This document shows positions 7,236 to 13,682 of a stretch of DNA of 36,038 nt, piece after piece. Positions within the stretch are counted from its first letter, which is position 1, and each line of letters begins with the position of its first letter. A model generated the notes under the pieces. The model was not told where the DNA came from. It saw only the letters and a list, made by a program, of their open reading frames with translations, and searched no databases. Location: positions 1 through 36,038 of the IMG/VR virus record IMGVR_UViG_3300005613_000211, one strand, 5' to 3'. Source of the DNA: a virus. The translations under genes and the position numbers were made by a program.

Positions 7236-7663
7236 TACATTCTTGTTTTTAAATATCCTTTTCTTCTGGACCAACTATCATTTTCATGTATAAATTTGTG
7301 ACCGTCTGATGAAACTGCAATCCAAAATTCAGTGTTTAAAAGCAATGATCCAATTCTTCCTTTTGAATGATGAACTTCTGTTGCAAGTCTGTTTGGATAA
7401 ACAGGACAATATTTATTTTCTGGAAGTGACATGAATTCTTTTTTTCTTCTTGAATATTCCTTCAATTTCACTTCCATTGATTTTGAAACTTTCTTAATTG
7501 GTTTTTGATTTCTTTTTAACCAATTTTTCCTTCCTTCAATGCTTTTCTTATTGTATTCCAATTTTAAATGAAAACCACAAATCCAATCTTTCTTTCTTGC
7601 AATATAAGTTGATGTGCATCCTGGAATTGAACAAGGAACATTATGTAAGTTTTTAATACGCAT
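7235..7663 (-). CDS. HNH-type phage protein
   Basis: 142 aa. The N-terminal Cys/His knuckle (CSIPGC at 11-16, CGFH at 29-32) and a second half with CPVYP...EVHHSKGRIG...LNTEFW...HKFIHEN (86-127) are typical of the HNH proteins encoded in the NinG-like position of Bacteroidota phages. EVHH and the later GHKFIH would supply the metal and catalytic residues. Possible roles are Holliday-junction or recombination-intermediate cutting, alongside the NinB-like gene of this operon (inference). The stop overlaps the methyltransferase start as TAATG. Confidence 0.7.
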   Translation of the reverse strand: MRIKNLHNVPCSIPGCTSTYIARKKDWICGFHLKLEYNKKSIEGRKNWLKRNQKPIKKVSKSMEVKLKEYSRRKKEFMSLPENKYCPVYPNRLATEVHHSKGRIGSLLLNTEFWIAVSSDGHKFIHENDSWSRRKGYLKTRM

Positions 7664-7872
7664 TAATTTTTTATTTTATTAAATAGTCTTCTGATTAGAT
7701 ATCCACGAATAAATGAAACTATAAAAAACACTGCTGTAATTAATATATTTTGATTTATAGAAACTTTTATATTTAATAAAGGATAGATTATCAATTGAAT
7801 TAAAAAACTCGTTACAAGTCCAATAATTATATTTGTAATACTTTCAATTACACTCAACTTCTTACTTTGCAT
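7663..7872 (-). CDS. DUF7220-like small membrane protein
   Basis: A 69-aa protein with two hydrophobic segments (about 11-28 and 38-56). It shows the pattern S-x-IESITNIIIGLVTSFLIQ...YP...N...ITAVFF...SFIRGYLIRRLFN, which fits a short phage membrane family I know as DUF7220. I chose the ATG at 7870-7872 because longer starts would overlap the 50-aa gene out of frame. It leaves one base between genes. Function unknown. Confidence 0.7.
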   Translation of the reverse strand: MQSKKLSVIESITNIIIGLVTSFLIQLIIYPLLNIKVSINQNILITAVFFIVSFIRGYLIRRLFNKIKN

Positions 7873-7873
7873 A

Positions 7874-8026
7874 TTAAAACAGTTTAGGTTGATTAATACC
7901 ATCAAGATGTTTGTCAACCTGTTCTTCAAGAAATTTTGACCTTTGCAATGAATAAGATGTTCTATTTTTGAAATAATAGCTTTGTGCTTCACGCATTTTG
8001 AATACTAATTTTTCAAATTCATTCAT
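7874..8026 (-). CDS. Small helical phage protein (50 aa)
   Basis: The product of ATG 8024-8026 reads MNEFEKLVFKMREAQSYYFK with a basic middle (NRTSYSLQRSKFLEEQVDKH). The pattern KMREAQ-x-YF plus SLQ-x-SK-x-LE-x-VD recurs in short phage proteins of lambdoid and Bacteroidota phages, without known function. The start overlaps the preceding stop as ATGA and the next gene begins one base later, so it sits in a tightly coupled run. Too short for standard ORF thresholds. Confidence 0.65.
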   Translation of the reverse strand: MNEFEKLVFKMREAQSYYFKNRTSYSLQRSKFLEEQVDKHLDGINQPKLF

Positions 8027-8166
8027 AATTTTTGCATTATATTAATAAAACTTTCATTTGAAATTGGTGTGACTGCTTGAACTTTGTTTTGATACCAATG
8101 AAGAAAAGCTGACATTTTAACCACTTTTGATTTTCCTTTTATTCTTCCTGAACTTAAATATATCAT
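8023..8166 (-). CDS. Hypothetical 47-aa protein
   Basis: A short basic protein (…SSGRIKGKSKVVKMSAFLHWYQ…) with ATG at 8164-8166. Both ends use ATGA overlaps: its start with the stop of the 99-aa gene and its stop with the start of the 50-aa gene. That coupling is the main support that it is translated. I do not recognise the family. Confidence 0.6.
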   Translation of the reverse strand: MIYLSSGRIKGKSKVVKMSAFLHWYQNKVQAVTPISNESFINIMQKL

Positions 8167-8462
8167 GACCTTAAATTTCTTAATTCAAAAACTTCTTTAT
8201 TTTCTGGAAATTGTGCAATATATTTTCTTGCATATCTACTTGTAAAAATATCATTGATTTTAAATTCATCACCTGTTGTTGAAAGTGTTAAATTCCATCT
8301 AATAAAACCAAGTATTGTTTTTGCAGAAAGTTTCTTCTTGCCTTTTGAAATAGCTTTCTGAACCTGTTGTTTGAATAAAGCCCAAACCATTGGATTCTTA
8401 TTATCAAATTCTTCAAATTTTTCTTGAATTGTTTTTCCTGAATATTCAAAATAAGTTGGCAT
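8163..8462 (-). CDS. Conserved phage protein (99 aa)
   Basis: The sequence has FEEFDNKNPMVWALFKQQVQ, then KKLSAKTILGFIRWN and EFKINDIFTSRYARKYIAQFPE. This matches a widespread small phage family of unknown function (pattern F-x-NP-x-V...LF...SAK-x-I...IRW...KINN...YARK...P-x-N...FELR). It is found in replication/recombination operons of many phages. I see no catalytic motif. The fold looks alpha-helical and could bind DNA. Confidence 0.65.
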   Translation of the reverse strand: MPTYFEYSGKTIQEKFEEFDNKNPMVWALFKQQVQKAISKGKKKLSAKTILGFIRWNLTLSTTGDEFKINDIFTSRYARKYIAQFPENKEVFELRNLRS

Positions 8463-8484
8463 AATTAAAGTGTTTTTTGATTGA

Positions 8485-8961
8485 TTATCTATTAAAATTT
8501 AAGTCTATATTTTTAAAATCATCTGGAAGATGAATAATGAAGTTCATATTTTCTGCACAATACCTTACAATATTTTCAAAAAGATTTGATATTTCTTTTG
8601 TACTTGGAAAATTAACTGAACCAATTTCAAGTGAATGAACAACCTTTATTTTCCTTCCTGTATTGATATTTGTATCATAATGAAAAAGGAATAATTCACG
8701 CATTTGTTTATCTGCTTCAACTTCTGTGATATTTTCACCAATTGATTCAAAGGCCCTGATGACATCTTTCATTAAAAAACCATGATAATATGCAAGTTGT
8801 TGTTTTGTTGTTTCATTAAAGTCCTGAATAATTAATATCCTGATATTTCTTGTTTCTGGCTTCTTTAATTCTTTTGCAGCTTCAAAAATCAATCTTTCTT
8901 CAAAAATCAATCTTCCTTCTGGTGTTATAACTGCAGATGTGTTGAATAATACTTCCATCAT
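8485..8961 (-). CDS. NinB-like recombination protein (putative)
   Basis: 158 aa. The middle and C-terminus (QLAYYHGFLMKDVIRAF ... VHSLEIGSVNFPSTKEISNLFENIVRYCAENMNFIIHLPDD) follow the layout of lambda NinB/Orf. These proteins carry a helical segment, then a PSTKE motif, a helix, and a short strand with P near the end. NinB helps load recombinases on single-stranded DNA. Residues 16-27 contain a near-duplicate, RLIFE(E)RLIFE. Two ATGs in tandem start the gene; the upstream gene's TGA overlaps them. The call rests on pattern memory only. Confidence 0.5.
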   Translation of the reverse strand: MMEVLFNTSAVITPEGRLIFEERLIFEAAKELKKPETRNIRILIIQDFNETTKQQLAYYHGFLMKDVIRAFESIGENITEVEADKQMRELFLFHYDTNINTGRKIKVVHSLEIGSVNFPSTKEISNLFENIVRYCAENMNFIIHLPDDFKNIDLNFNR

Positions 8962-9101
8962 CTTATTTGTTTAATTGGTGAATGTTTTATATTCCAATAA
9001 TGTTTACAATCTTTTTCATCTGCAGAAAATATTGCATCTTCTTTGAATCTGAAACAAGTTTCTTTTTTACTGCAGTTATTATTTTTACAGGTATTAATCA
9101 T
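8958..9101 (-). CDS. Cys-rich 47-aa protein
   Basis: ATG at 9099-9101 starts a 47-aa protein with cysteines at 5, 10, 16 and 32 and His 34 (TCKNNNC, TCF, DCKH), compatible with one zinc site. Its start overlaps the end of the 46-aa gene (ATGATTAA), and its TGA overlaps the next start. It is not recognised. Small zinc proteins of this kind often act as inhibitors or adaptors of host enzymes, but that is inference. Confidence 0.6.
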   Translation of the reverse strand: MINTCKNNNCSKKETCFRFKEDAIFSADEKDCKHYWNIKHSPIKQIR

Positions 9102-9234
9102 TGAAATATGCTTTTAAATGTTCTTTATTACAGAAATCACCATCACAAGGTTCACCACAATAACTGCAAGTGTTTTCTGATTCATCTTCTGGTGCTTCTG
9201 TTTTCCAATTGTCTAAATTTCCAAATATTATCAT
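9094..9234 (-). CDS. Zinc-ribbon-like 46-aa protein
   Basis: This is the first gene after the promoter at 9264-9293 (about 30 bases from -7 box to ATG). The 46-aa product has an acidic N-terminus and CSYCGEPCDGDFCNKEH (23-39), which has four cysteines and a histidine spaced like a treble-clef or half zinc ribbon. A leading position after a strong promoter implies high expression. Function unknown. The frame is supported by the ATGATTAA junction with the next gene. Confidence 0.65.
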   Translation of the reverse strand: MIIFGNLDNWKTEAPEDESENTCSYCGEPCDGDFCNKEHLKAYFND

Positions 9235-9263
9235 AGTATTATGTATTAGTTGTAATTACACAT

Positions 9264-9293
9264 CAAAGATAATTCTTTTTTTGATATAAACAA
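9264..9293 (-). promoter_or_regulatory. Promoter with shared operator
   Basis: TTG (9291-9293), 19 bases, TATCTTTG (9264-9271) on the minus strand. The + strand word TTGATATAAACAA (9281-9293) is identical to that in the promoters at 5973 and 12788, while the spacer next to it differs (a run of seven A's instead of AAAAATAAT). It starts the operon of small genes that ends in the methyltransferase. Confidence 0.85.
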
Positions 9294-9310
9294 TACTTTT
9301 ATTAATTATT

Positions 9311-10087
9311 TTACTTTCTGAATGATTCACCTGGAAATTCTAATATATTGAACTGTTCTTGAAGTCTATCAAAAACACGTGGTCCATATTTTTCTTTAAT
9401 TTCTAAAAGTGAAAGATTTGTTGTTAAATATGTTTTCTTTTTATTCAAGTATCTTTTTTCAAGAATATCTTTCATTAAATTCTTCTTTCCATAATTACTT
9501 GCATGTTCTTCTGTTCCAAAATCATCAAAATATATTTTTCTAACATTGTTATATTTTTTAAAAAAGTGCTCTTTTGAAACATTTCCTGCAGATTCAAATT
9601 CATCAACAAGTTCAAGTGTTGATGTTGCTACAAACCAAATAAAATTATTTGGCATTAATTCCTTTCCTAATAAATGAAATGTGTTCATCATTGCTGTTTT
9701 GCCACAACCATATTTTCCTGTGATTAAAAGTCCTTTGTTTAGATTTGGAATATTAGCTGTTAAAGGTGTTTTATTAAATGATATGTCTTTTGCAAAGTAT
9801 CTTGAAATTAAATCAAGTATTGGTCTATTGACATCATTGATGATTAGTTCAGTGCAATATTCACGTTCAAATATGTTTTTAAATTTCTTTTTAACTGCAT
9901 TCAATGATATTGGAAAATATTGTTCACCTGCAGGTTTTAAATTTCTTATTGATTTGTTATAATCAGACTTTCTTTTTTCAATTGCTGCAATTTCTTCTGG
10001 TGTTTTATCCCCAAATTCTTTTTTATACCCACCTGGATCAACTCTTTTCGATTCTGATAATTGTTTTATTAAATTTTCTGAATTCAT
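9311..10087 (-). CDS. DnaC-like helicase loader ATPase
   Basis: This AAA+ protein (258 aa from the chosen start) should load the host replicative helicase at the phage origin. Walker A is GKYGCGKT (124-131), Walker B is IYFDDFG (185-191), and TTNL (about 223-226) is the sensor-1 position. RVFDRL (240-245) is the usual arginine-finger/sensor region of DnaC/IstB-type proteins. A longer frame up to 10165 exists. I chose the ATG at 10085-10087 because it overlaps the initiator stop as ATGA and gives the normal N-terminus. It pairs with the initiator gene just upstream. There is no helicase gene in the phage, so host DnaB would be recruited. Confidence 0.85.
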   Translation of the reverse strand: MNSENLIKQLSESKRVDPGGYKKEFGDKTPEEIAAIEKRKSDYNKSIRNLKPAGEQYFPISLNAVKKKFKNIFEREYCTELIINDVNRPILDLISRYFAKDISFNKTPLTANIPNLNKGLLITGKYGCGKTAMMNTFHLLGKELMPNNFIWFVATSTLELVDEFESAGNVSKEHFFKKYNNVRKIYFDDFGTEEHASNYGKKNLMKDILEKRYLNKKKTYLTTNLSLLEIKEKYGPRVFDRLQEQFNILEFPGESFRK

Positions 10088-10821
10088 TTTTTGTTTGGAT
10101 TTGATGCATTTAATTTTATTCCTTGTTGTGAAACTGCAGAACTTGATTTTTGTTTCCTGTTCCAATTTCTAAAGTGTGAATTGAAATCTGATTCTTTTTT
10201 CATTATTTCATTTCTTTCTTGTAATTCATTAATAAACTTTCCCATCTGTTGTTCCAGATGTTGTTCATTCATAAAATTATTTTTCGGATTTGAAATAACT
10301 GCAGAAATTAGTCTTTTATTTTTTAAGTATTTTAATTGTAAATCAAAAATGTTGAAAATTGAATCTGATGATGAATCATTATCTTCACCTTCTTTACTTT
10401 CTTTTACTTCTTTACTTTCTTTAATTGTTGACCTTTGATTGACCTTTGATTGACCTTTGATTGACCTTTGATTGACTTCTAATTGACCTGTCTTATTATA
10501 ACTTTCATATTTACAGACTGTTAGCATTGACCATTTAACACCTTTTTTTAATGAAATCATTTCATCATTTTGTAAAATTTTTAAAAAATTTCTTGTTGGT
10601 TTTTCTGTCCATTTCCATCTTTTCATAAGAAAAGAAGTGCTAATTGGATATTGGCCACGATTCCATTGACAAAGTATTCCATTTATCAATTGTTTATTAT
10701 CATCTGTATATGAAACTAACTGTATTAAGTCAAGCCACGCTTCAAACCTGCTGAATTTTCTTCTTTCAGACCATAAAAAATGATTGAATAGTTTCCTATT
10801 AATAGGAATAAAGTTCTTCAT
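10084..10821 (-). CDS. Replication initiator / replisome organiser
   Basis: This protein of 245 aa has an N-terminal winged-helix domain. The pattern FSRFEAWLDLIQLVSY ... RGQYPISTSFLMKRWKWTEKPTRNFLKIL ... MISLKKG (23-95) is the DNA-binding head of phage initiators of the DnaD/lambda O type. A low-complexity linker (about 112-150) contains the residues encoded by the iteron array and a KESKEVKESKE run. A helical C-terminal part (about 155-235, with NFMNEQHLEQQ and HFRNW) probably contacts the DnaC-like loader encoded next. The start is 13 bases after the U-tract of the terminator hairpin at 10832-10880, so expression requires passing that hairpin or a promoter I cannot see. Confidence 0.8.
   Translation of the reverse strand: MKNFIPINRKLFNHFLWSERRKFSRFEAWLDLIQLVSYTDDNKQLINGILCQWNRGQYPISTSFLMKRWKWTEKPTRNFLKILQNDEMISLKKGVKWSMLTVCKYESYNKTGQLEVNQRSIKGQSKVNQRSTIKESKEVKESKEGEDNDSSSDSIFNIFDLQLKYLKNKRLISAVISNPKNNFMNEQHLEQQMGKFINELQERNEIMKKESDFNSHFRNWNRKQKSSSAVSQQGIKLNASNPNKK
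10422..10487 (-). repeat. 11-bp iterons, candidate replication origin
   Basis: Six head-to-tail 11-bp units. Four are perfect copies of GTCAATCAAAG (minus strand; 10433-10476), flanked by two variants (GTCAATTAGAA, GTCAACAATTA). Because 11 is not a multiple of 3, each copy is read in a different frame, so selection on protein repeats cannot explain the identity. Iterons inside the initiator gene are the known origin arrangement of lambda O and similar phages. One unit per helical turn would put bound proteins on one face of the DNA. A T/C-rich stretch (10389-10421) lies alongside. Confidence 0.7.
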
Positions 10822-10831
10822 ATTAGTGTAT

Positions 10832-10880
10832 AAAAAAACCTTTAAGGTTCATCAGTGCAGTGATTCCCCTTAAAGGTTTT
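10832..10880 (-). terminator. Intrinsic terminator before replication genes
   Basis: The minus strand has a 13-bp stem AAAACCTTTAAGG / CCTTAAAGGTTTT with a 20-nt loop that itself folds (ATCA / TGAT around CTGCAC), followed by a run of U (TTTTTTTATA). It lies between the 60-aa gene and the initiator, leaving no room for a consensus promoter downstream of it. It therefore acts as a gate on replication genes. Confidence 0.8.
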
Positions 10881-10915
10881 AAATGTTTTTATGTTCATAA
10901 CACCTGCACGTGTTA
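10832..10915 (-). promoter_or_regulatory. Two-hairpin leader with complementary loops
   Basis: An upstream hairpin TAACAC-GTGCAG-GTGTTA (10898-10915, 6-bp stem, 6-nt loop) precedes the terminator hairpin, whose apical loop is CTGCAC (10855-10860). The two 6-nt loops are exact reverse complements, so they could form a kissing interaction. This looks like an RNA attenuator or antiterminator element. The geometry is seen in the sequence; the function is inferred. Confidence 0.5.
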
Positions 10916-10927
10916 ATCAATGCGAAT

Positions 10928-11110
10928 TTAAACAATTTTTTTAATAGATTCCAAATGTTGTTTGAAATCTTTTTCTTCATCAGGATTTAATTCAGATGAA
11001 TACTTTATTGATTCAACTGATTTATTCGGTCCATATTGAAGAATACAAAGTTTTCCATTGACTGAAAATTTTGAATCTGTTTTATTTAATGATTTAATGA
11101 ATGTTGACAT
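10928..11110 (-). CDS. Hypothetical 60-aa protein
   Basis: A small protein with a beta-like first half (KFSVNGKLCILQYGP) and an acidic helix at the end (NPDEEKDFKQHLESIKKIV). It overlaps the end of the exonuclease gene by 17 bases and is the last gene before the attenuator-like leader. I do not recognise it. Its coupling to the exonuclease suggests a partner or modulator role, without direct evidence. Confidence 0.6.
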   Translation of the reverse strand: MSTFIKSLNKTDSKFSVNGKLCILQYGPNKSVESIKYSSELNPDEEKDFKQHLESIKKIV

Positions 11111-11873
11111 ACCCTATTTCATTTAAGACTTGATCCAAATATTTCTTTCCTTTTTGAAGTTGTTCTGTTAGAAATTGAATTTCTTCTGGAATTAATTCAA
11201 TATCAATTATTTTCATTCTGAATTTTTCATCATAATAATGATAATATGAAATAAATTTCCATTTCTTCAATCCTGTGACTAACATTCCACCTACACATTG
11301 CCAATAATAATCAGGTTTTTGTTTTTTCAAATCTTCTTGGTCTTTAATAAGTATATGTGTAAGATGGTGTGTTGCGTTTTCAGGACATTTCACTTCAATT
11401 CCATAATCTTGACTAACTAAACCATCAGGTGTTGCACCAATGTGTTTATTTAAGTTAAAACACTTCTGTTCATCATCACGGAATTCAACCTGAACACCTT
11501 CTTTTTCTTCAAAATAATCAATTGCAATTGGTTCATACTTTTTACCCCATTCAAATTGAAAAAGATTCAAGTCACGATTTTCTGCACCTAATATTTCAGA
11601 AATAACATCTTTTAGATATGTTTTTCCTGTTTCTGCAAGATGACCTGCTTCTTTGTCTGCTTTATTTCTTGGAAGTTTCATCAACTTTCCAAAATTTGAA
11701 CCTGTTATTTTTCCACTTCTGGATTGCAACCATCTTTTGTGTTTATCTGCAGGTGTTTCAATCTTTTCACCAACTTCTGCAGATTTAAGTGCAGACATTA
11801 CATCTGCACTTAATGGTCCACTTGATTCAATAGATTTATCATCTATTTTTGCTACTATCTTTTTATTCTTCAT
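11094..11873 (-). CDS. YqaJ / lambda-exonuclease family recombinase
   Basis: This 259-aa 5'-3' exonuclease of the PD-(D/E)XK fold serves single-strand annealing recombination. Visible motifs are RSGKITGSNFGKLM (about 52-65), the family's DNA-end binding start, and WGKKYEP (107-113). The active site GATPDGLV...GIEVKCP (146-167) supplies D, E and K, and YYWQ follows further on. A longer frame starts with TTG at 11882. I chose the ATG at 11871-11873, overlapping the upstream stop by 11 bases. Such nucleases work with a single-strand annealing protein. The gene just upstream is the best candidate partner although it is not an obvious RecT or Erf. Confidence 0.9.
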   Translation of the reverse strand: MKNKKIVAKIDDKSIESSGPLSADVMSALKSAEVGEKIETPADKHKRWLQSRSGKITGSNFGKLMKLPRNKADKEAGHLAETGKTYLKDVISEILGAENRDLNLFQFEWGKKYEPIAIDYFEEKEGVQVEFRDDEQKCFNLNKHIGATPDGLVSQDYGIEVKCPENATHHLTHILIKDQEDLKKQKPDYYWQCVGGMLVTGLKKWKFISYYHYYDEKFRMKIIDIELIPEEIQFLTEQLQKGKKYLDQVLNEIGYVNIH

Positions 11874-12291
11874 TTCCTTCAAATAAATTGATTTCTAATT
11901 GAACAACTTCAAACATTGGAATTTTACGACTTCCCGATGAACTTAAACCTGTGCAAGTTATTTGAACACCTTGACCAACAGAAACAGATTGAAGTGATTG
12001 AACTAATACTGTTTGACCTGCAACAAATGGACTTTTTCCATCATGCAATTTAACAAGATAGTAAACTTCACCATTTTCATTTGATGCTTCTTTTAAACCA
12101 AGATAAAAACACTTTTGTGGTTTATCTTTTAACGCAACCCAATCTTCCTTTGTTCTGTAACTTGATGTTACTGTTACACCTTTTTTTGCATCTTTTAATT
12201 TTGCAATTGTATTTGTATTTGGCATTAAGAAAGTAACTTCACCATTTACAGGGTACAATTCATTTTTTGTTTTTTGATTTTCATCACTCAT
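11863..12291 (-). CDS. Probable OB-fold-like recombination partner
   Basis: 142 aa, unknown family. The body is beta-rich (GEVTFLMPN, GVTVTSSYR, KCFYLGLKEA, EVYYLVKLHDG, QTVLVQSL, GVQITCTG), as in an OB or similar barrel, and ends acidic (FEGNEE), a common tail of single-strand DNA-binding proteins. It directly precedes and overlaps the exonuclease, where a ssDNA-binding or annealing protein is usually found. Role by position and shape only; no sequence motif proves it. Confidence 0.5.
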   Translation of the reverse strand: MSDENQKTKNELYPVNGEVTFLMPNTNTIAKLKDAKKGVTVTSSYRTKEDWVALKDKPQKCFYLGLKEASNENGEVYYLVKLHDGKSPFVAGQTVLVQSLQSVSVGQGVQITCTGLSSSGSRKIPMFEVVQLEINLFEGNEE

Positions 12292-12309
12292 GATATATAA
12301 ATTTATTGA

Positions 12310-12768
12310 TTAATATTCTAATGTTTTGAAATGTTTTATTTGAACTTCTTTACAGAAATTGAAGAAATTAACAATTGAAAAAGGAAGTTTTCCATCATTC
12401 CACATTCTTAAACGTAATTCTGAATAATTTATTTGTTCAGAAAGTGTTTTAAAGGATTGCTTTCTTCTTGTTTTATTATGTTGTTCAAATGCTTCTTTAA
12501 TTGCAATCCTTTGAAGGATCACTTTATCTTCTGTTGGAAAATATGATATTTCAAATAAATCATCAAAGTTAACTTGAAGTACTTTTGCAATGTCTGATAA
12601 TGCTTGAATTTGTTTTGGAACATTACCTTTATTCCATAAACTTAAAGACCTGCTTTTTACACCTATTGATTCACCAACTGTTACTGCTGTTTTCTTGATT
12701 TGAACAGGGTGTTTTTCGTTCCAGGTGTCAATTGATTCTTTGACTTTTATTCTTTTGATTTTCTTCAT
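12310..12768 (-). CDS. Regulator with two helix-turn-helix domains
   Basis: 152 aa. The first HTH of the XRE/Cro type spans about 27-76 (AVTVGESIGVKSRSLSLWNKGNVPKQIQALSDIAKVLQVNFDDLFE). A second, diverged copy follows at about 98-150 (KQSFKTLSEQINYSELRLRMWNDGKLPFSIVNFFNFCKEV). In both, a W-N-G turn ends the recognition helix. One chain could thus bind a palindromic operator alone. It is the first gene after the promoter at 12788-12817, whose palindrome recurs in the two other early promoters, so autoregulation and co-regulation are plausible. Whether it represses or activates cannot be told. Confidence 0.8.
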   Translation of the reverse strand: MKKIKRIKVKESIDTWNEKHPVQIKKTAVTVGESIGVKSRSLSLWNKGNVPKQIQALSDIAKVLQVNFDDLFEISYFPTEDKVILQRIAIKEAFEQHNKTRRKQSFKTLSEQINYSELRLRMWNDGKLPFSIVNFFNFCKEVQIKHFKTLEY

Positions 12769-12787
12769 GTTTCTGTTTTTAACACTA

Positions 12788-12817
12788 CAAAGATAATATT
12801 AATTTTGATATAAACAA
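12788..12817 (-). promoter_or_regulatory. Promoter with shared operator
   Basis: TTG (12815-12817), 19 bases, TATCTTTG (12788-12795). The + strand word TTGATATAAACAA at 12805-12817 is the same as in the two other promoters. It lies about 20 bases before the HTH regulator start and directly after the terminator of the late region, so it is the head of the early operon. Confidence 0.85.
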
Positions 12818-12826
12818 TATTTAATG

Positions 12827-12863
12827 TAAAAAAAAGACCACCTAAATAAATAAGTGGTCCTTT
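12827..12863 (-). terminator. Late-operon terminator
   Basis: The minus strand carries GGACCAC, a 12-nt loop, GTGGTC (12836-12859), then a run of eight or more T. This is a canonical intrinsic terminator placed after the last gene of the late region and before the early promoter, insulating the two units. Confidence 0.9.
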
Positions 12864-12917
12864 CCAGATAATCAATCAAATCACCTTAATCATGAGGTTG
12901 TTTAAATATTCCTGTAT

Positions 12918-13286
12918 TTAGCTTGAATTTTTTCCTTTGAATAACCTTCCAAACCAAGTTCTTTTCTTTTTAGGAATTGAATCTTGGTTTTTTAATATAA
13001 CATTTACAGGTTCTTGTTTGTTGTCTGGAACTTGATTAATATTAATATTTAATGAGTCAGATTTTTTAATTTTATCAATTTTTAAATCAATTGCATTATT
13101 TATTGTATTGTGAATACTTTCTTTATCAATAGCTTTTTCAATCGTTGGTTTAAGTTGTTCAATAATATCATTTGAAGTCATCCTAGATGCTTTATATCCA
13201 ATGTATGCACCAACTAATAATATGATAATTGTAATTATAAGATTTTCTGCTGTGTTTTTCCAATTTATACTTCCTATTGCAAACAT
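12918..13286 (-). CDS. Single-pass membrane protein (lysis region)
   Basis: 122 aa with one transmembrane segment at 14-31 (NLIITIIILLVGAYIGYK). A helical, partly amphipathic region (38-80) follows, then a basic tail (KKKRTWFGRLFKGK). It is the last gene of the late operon, directly downstream of the endolysin. The shape would fit a spanin component or a holin regulator, but the basic, lysine-rich C-terminus is unusual for an inner-membrane spanin. I do not recognise the family. Confidence 0.6.
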   Translation of the reverse strand: MFAIGSINWKNTAENLIITIIILLVGAYIGYKASRMTSNDIIEQLKPTIEKAIDKESIHNTINNAIDLKIDKIKKSDSLNININQVPDNKQEPVNVILKNQDSIPKKKRTWFGRLFKGKNSS

Positions 13287-13295
13287 AATTTTATT

Positions 13296-13682
13296 TTAAA
13301 GATTCATTTCATAGTGTGGAATATCAAGAAAAGACTTGAAATTTCCGCCCCACCTGTTTTTTGGGTGTAATGATTCCCAGTAATCACCAAGTTCTTGAAG
13401 AACTGCTTTGTCATAAGTTAATATTCCATCAAGGAAGTGATTAAAATCAACTGCAAGTCTTTTTCCGTGTTTACTTACTAATGTCTGACTTCTTTTATTG
13501 CTTTTAATAAGTTTTGGTGCATCATTTTCAACTTCCACACTGTAACCATAACAATAAAGTATCTGAAGTTCTTGTGGCCTGAATGCATCACCAAATGTCA
13601 AACCAATACCCATTGAATTAGCTTTCAGAATTAAATCTGCAATGTTTATTGAAAATATTATTTGGTTTTCAGATAGTTTCAT
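13296..13682 (-). CDS. M15-family endolysin (peptidase)
   Basis: A 128-aa zinc peptidase that cuts peptidoglycan cross-links (L-Ala-D-Glu or D-Ala peptides in the family). Metal ligands are seen in SKHGKRLAVD (S70, H72, D79), and the final HYE motif supplies H123 and E125. RWGGNFKSFLDIPH (110-123) matches the WGGD/N...PH signature of CwlK/T5-type M15 enzymes. There is no signal peptide, so release depends on a holin, probably encoded two genes upstream. It overlaps the spanin-like gene by four bases. Confidence 0.88.
   Translation of the reverse strand: MKLSENQIIFSINIADLILKANSMGIGLTFGDAFRPQELQILYCYGYSVEVENDAPKLIKSNKRSQTLVSKHGKRLAVDFNHFLDGILTYDKAVLQELGDYWESLHPKNRWGGNFKSFLDIPHYEMNL

Noticed and set aside
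7873-7992. N-terminal extension of the DUF7220-like protein up to 7992
   Set aside because: It would overlap the 50-aa gene out of frame, and the family's usual start matches the ATG at 7870-7872.
10422-10487. CRISPR-like repeat array
   Set aside because: Units are 11 bp and adjoin with no spacers, inside a coding gene; an iteron array explains them.
10832-10915. Metabolite riboswitch
   Set aside because: There is no conserved junction of a known class that I recognise, and the downstream genes are replication genes, not metabolic ones.
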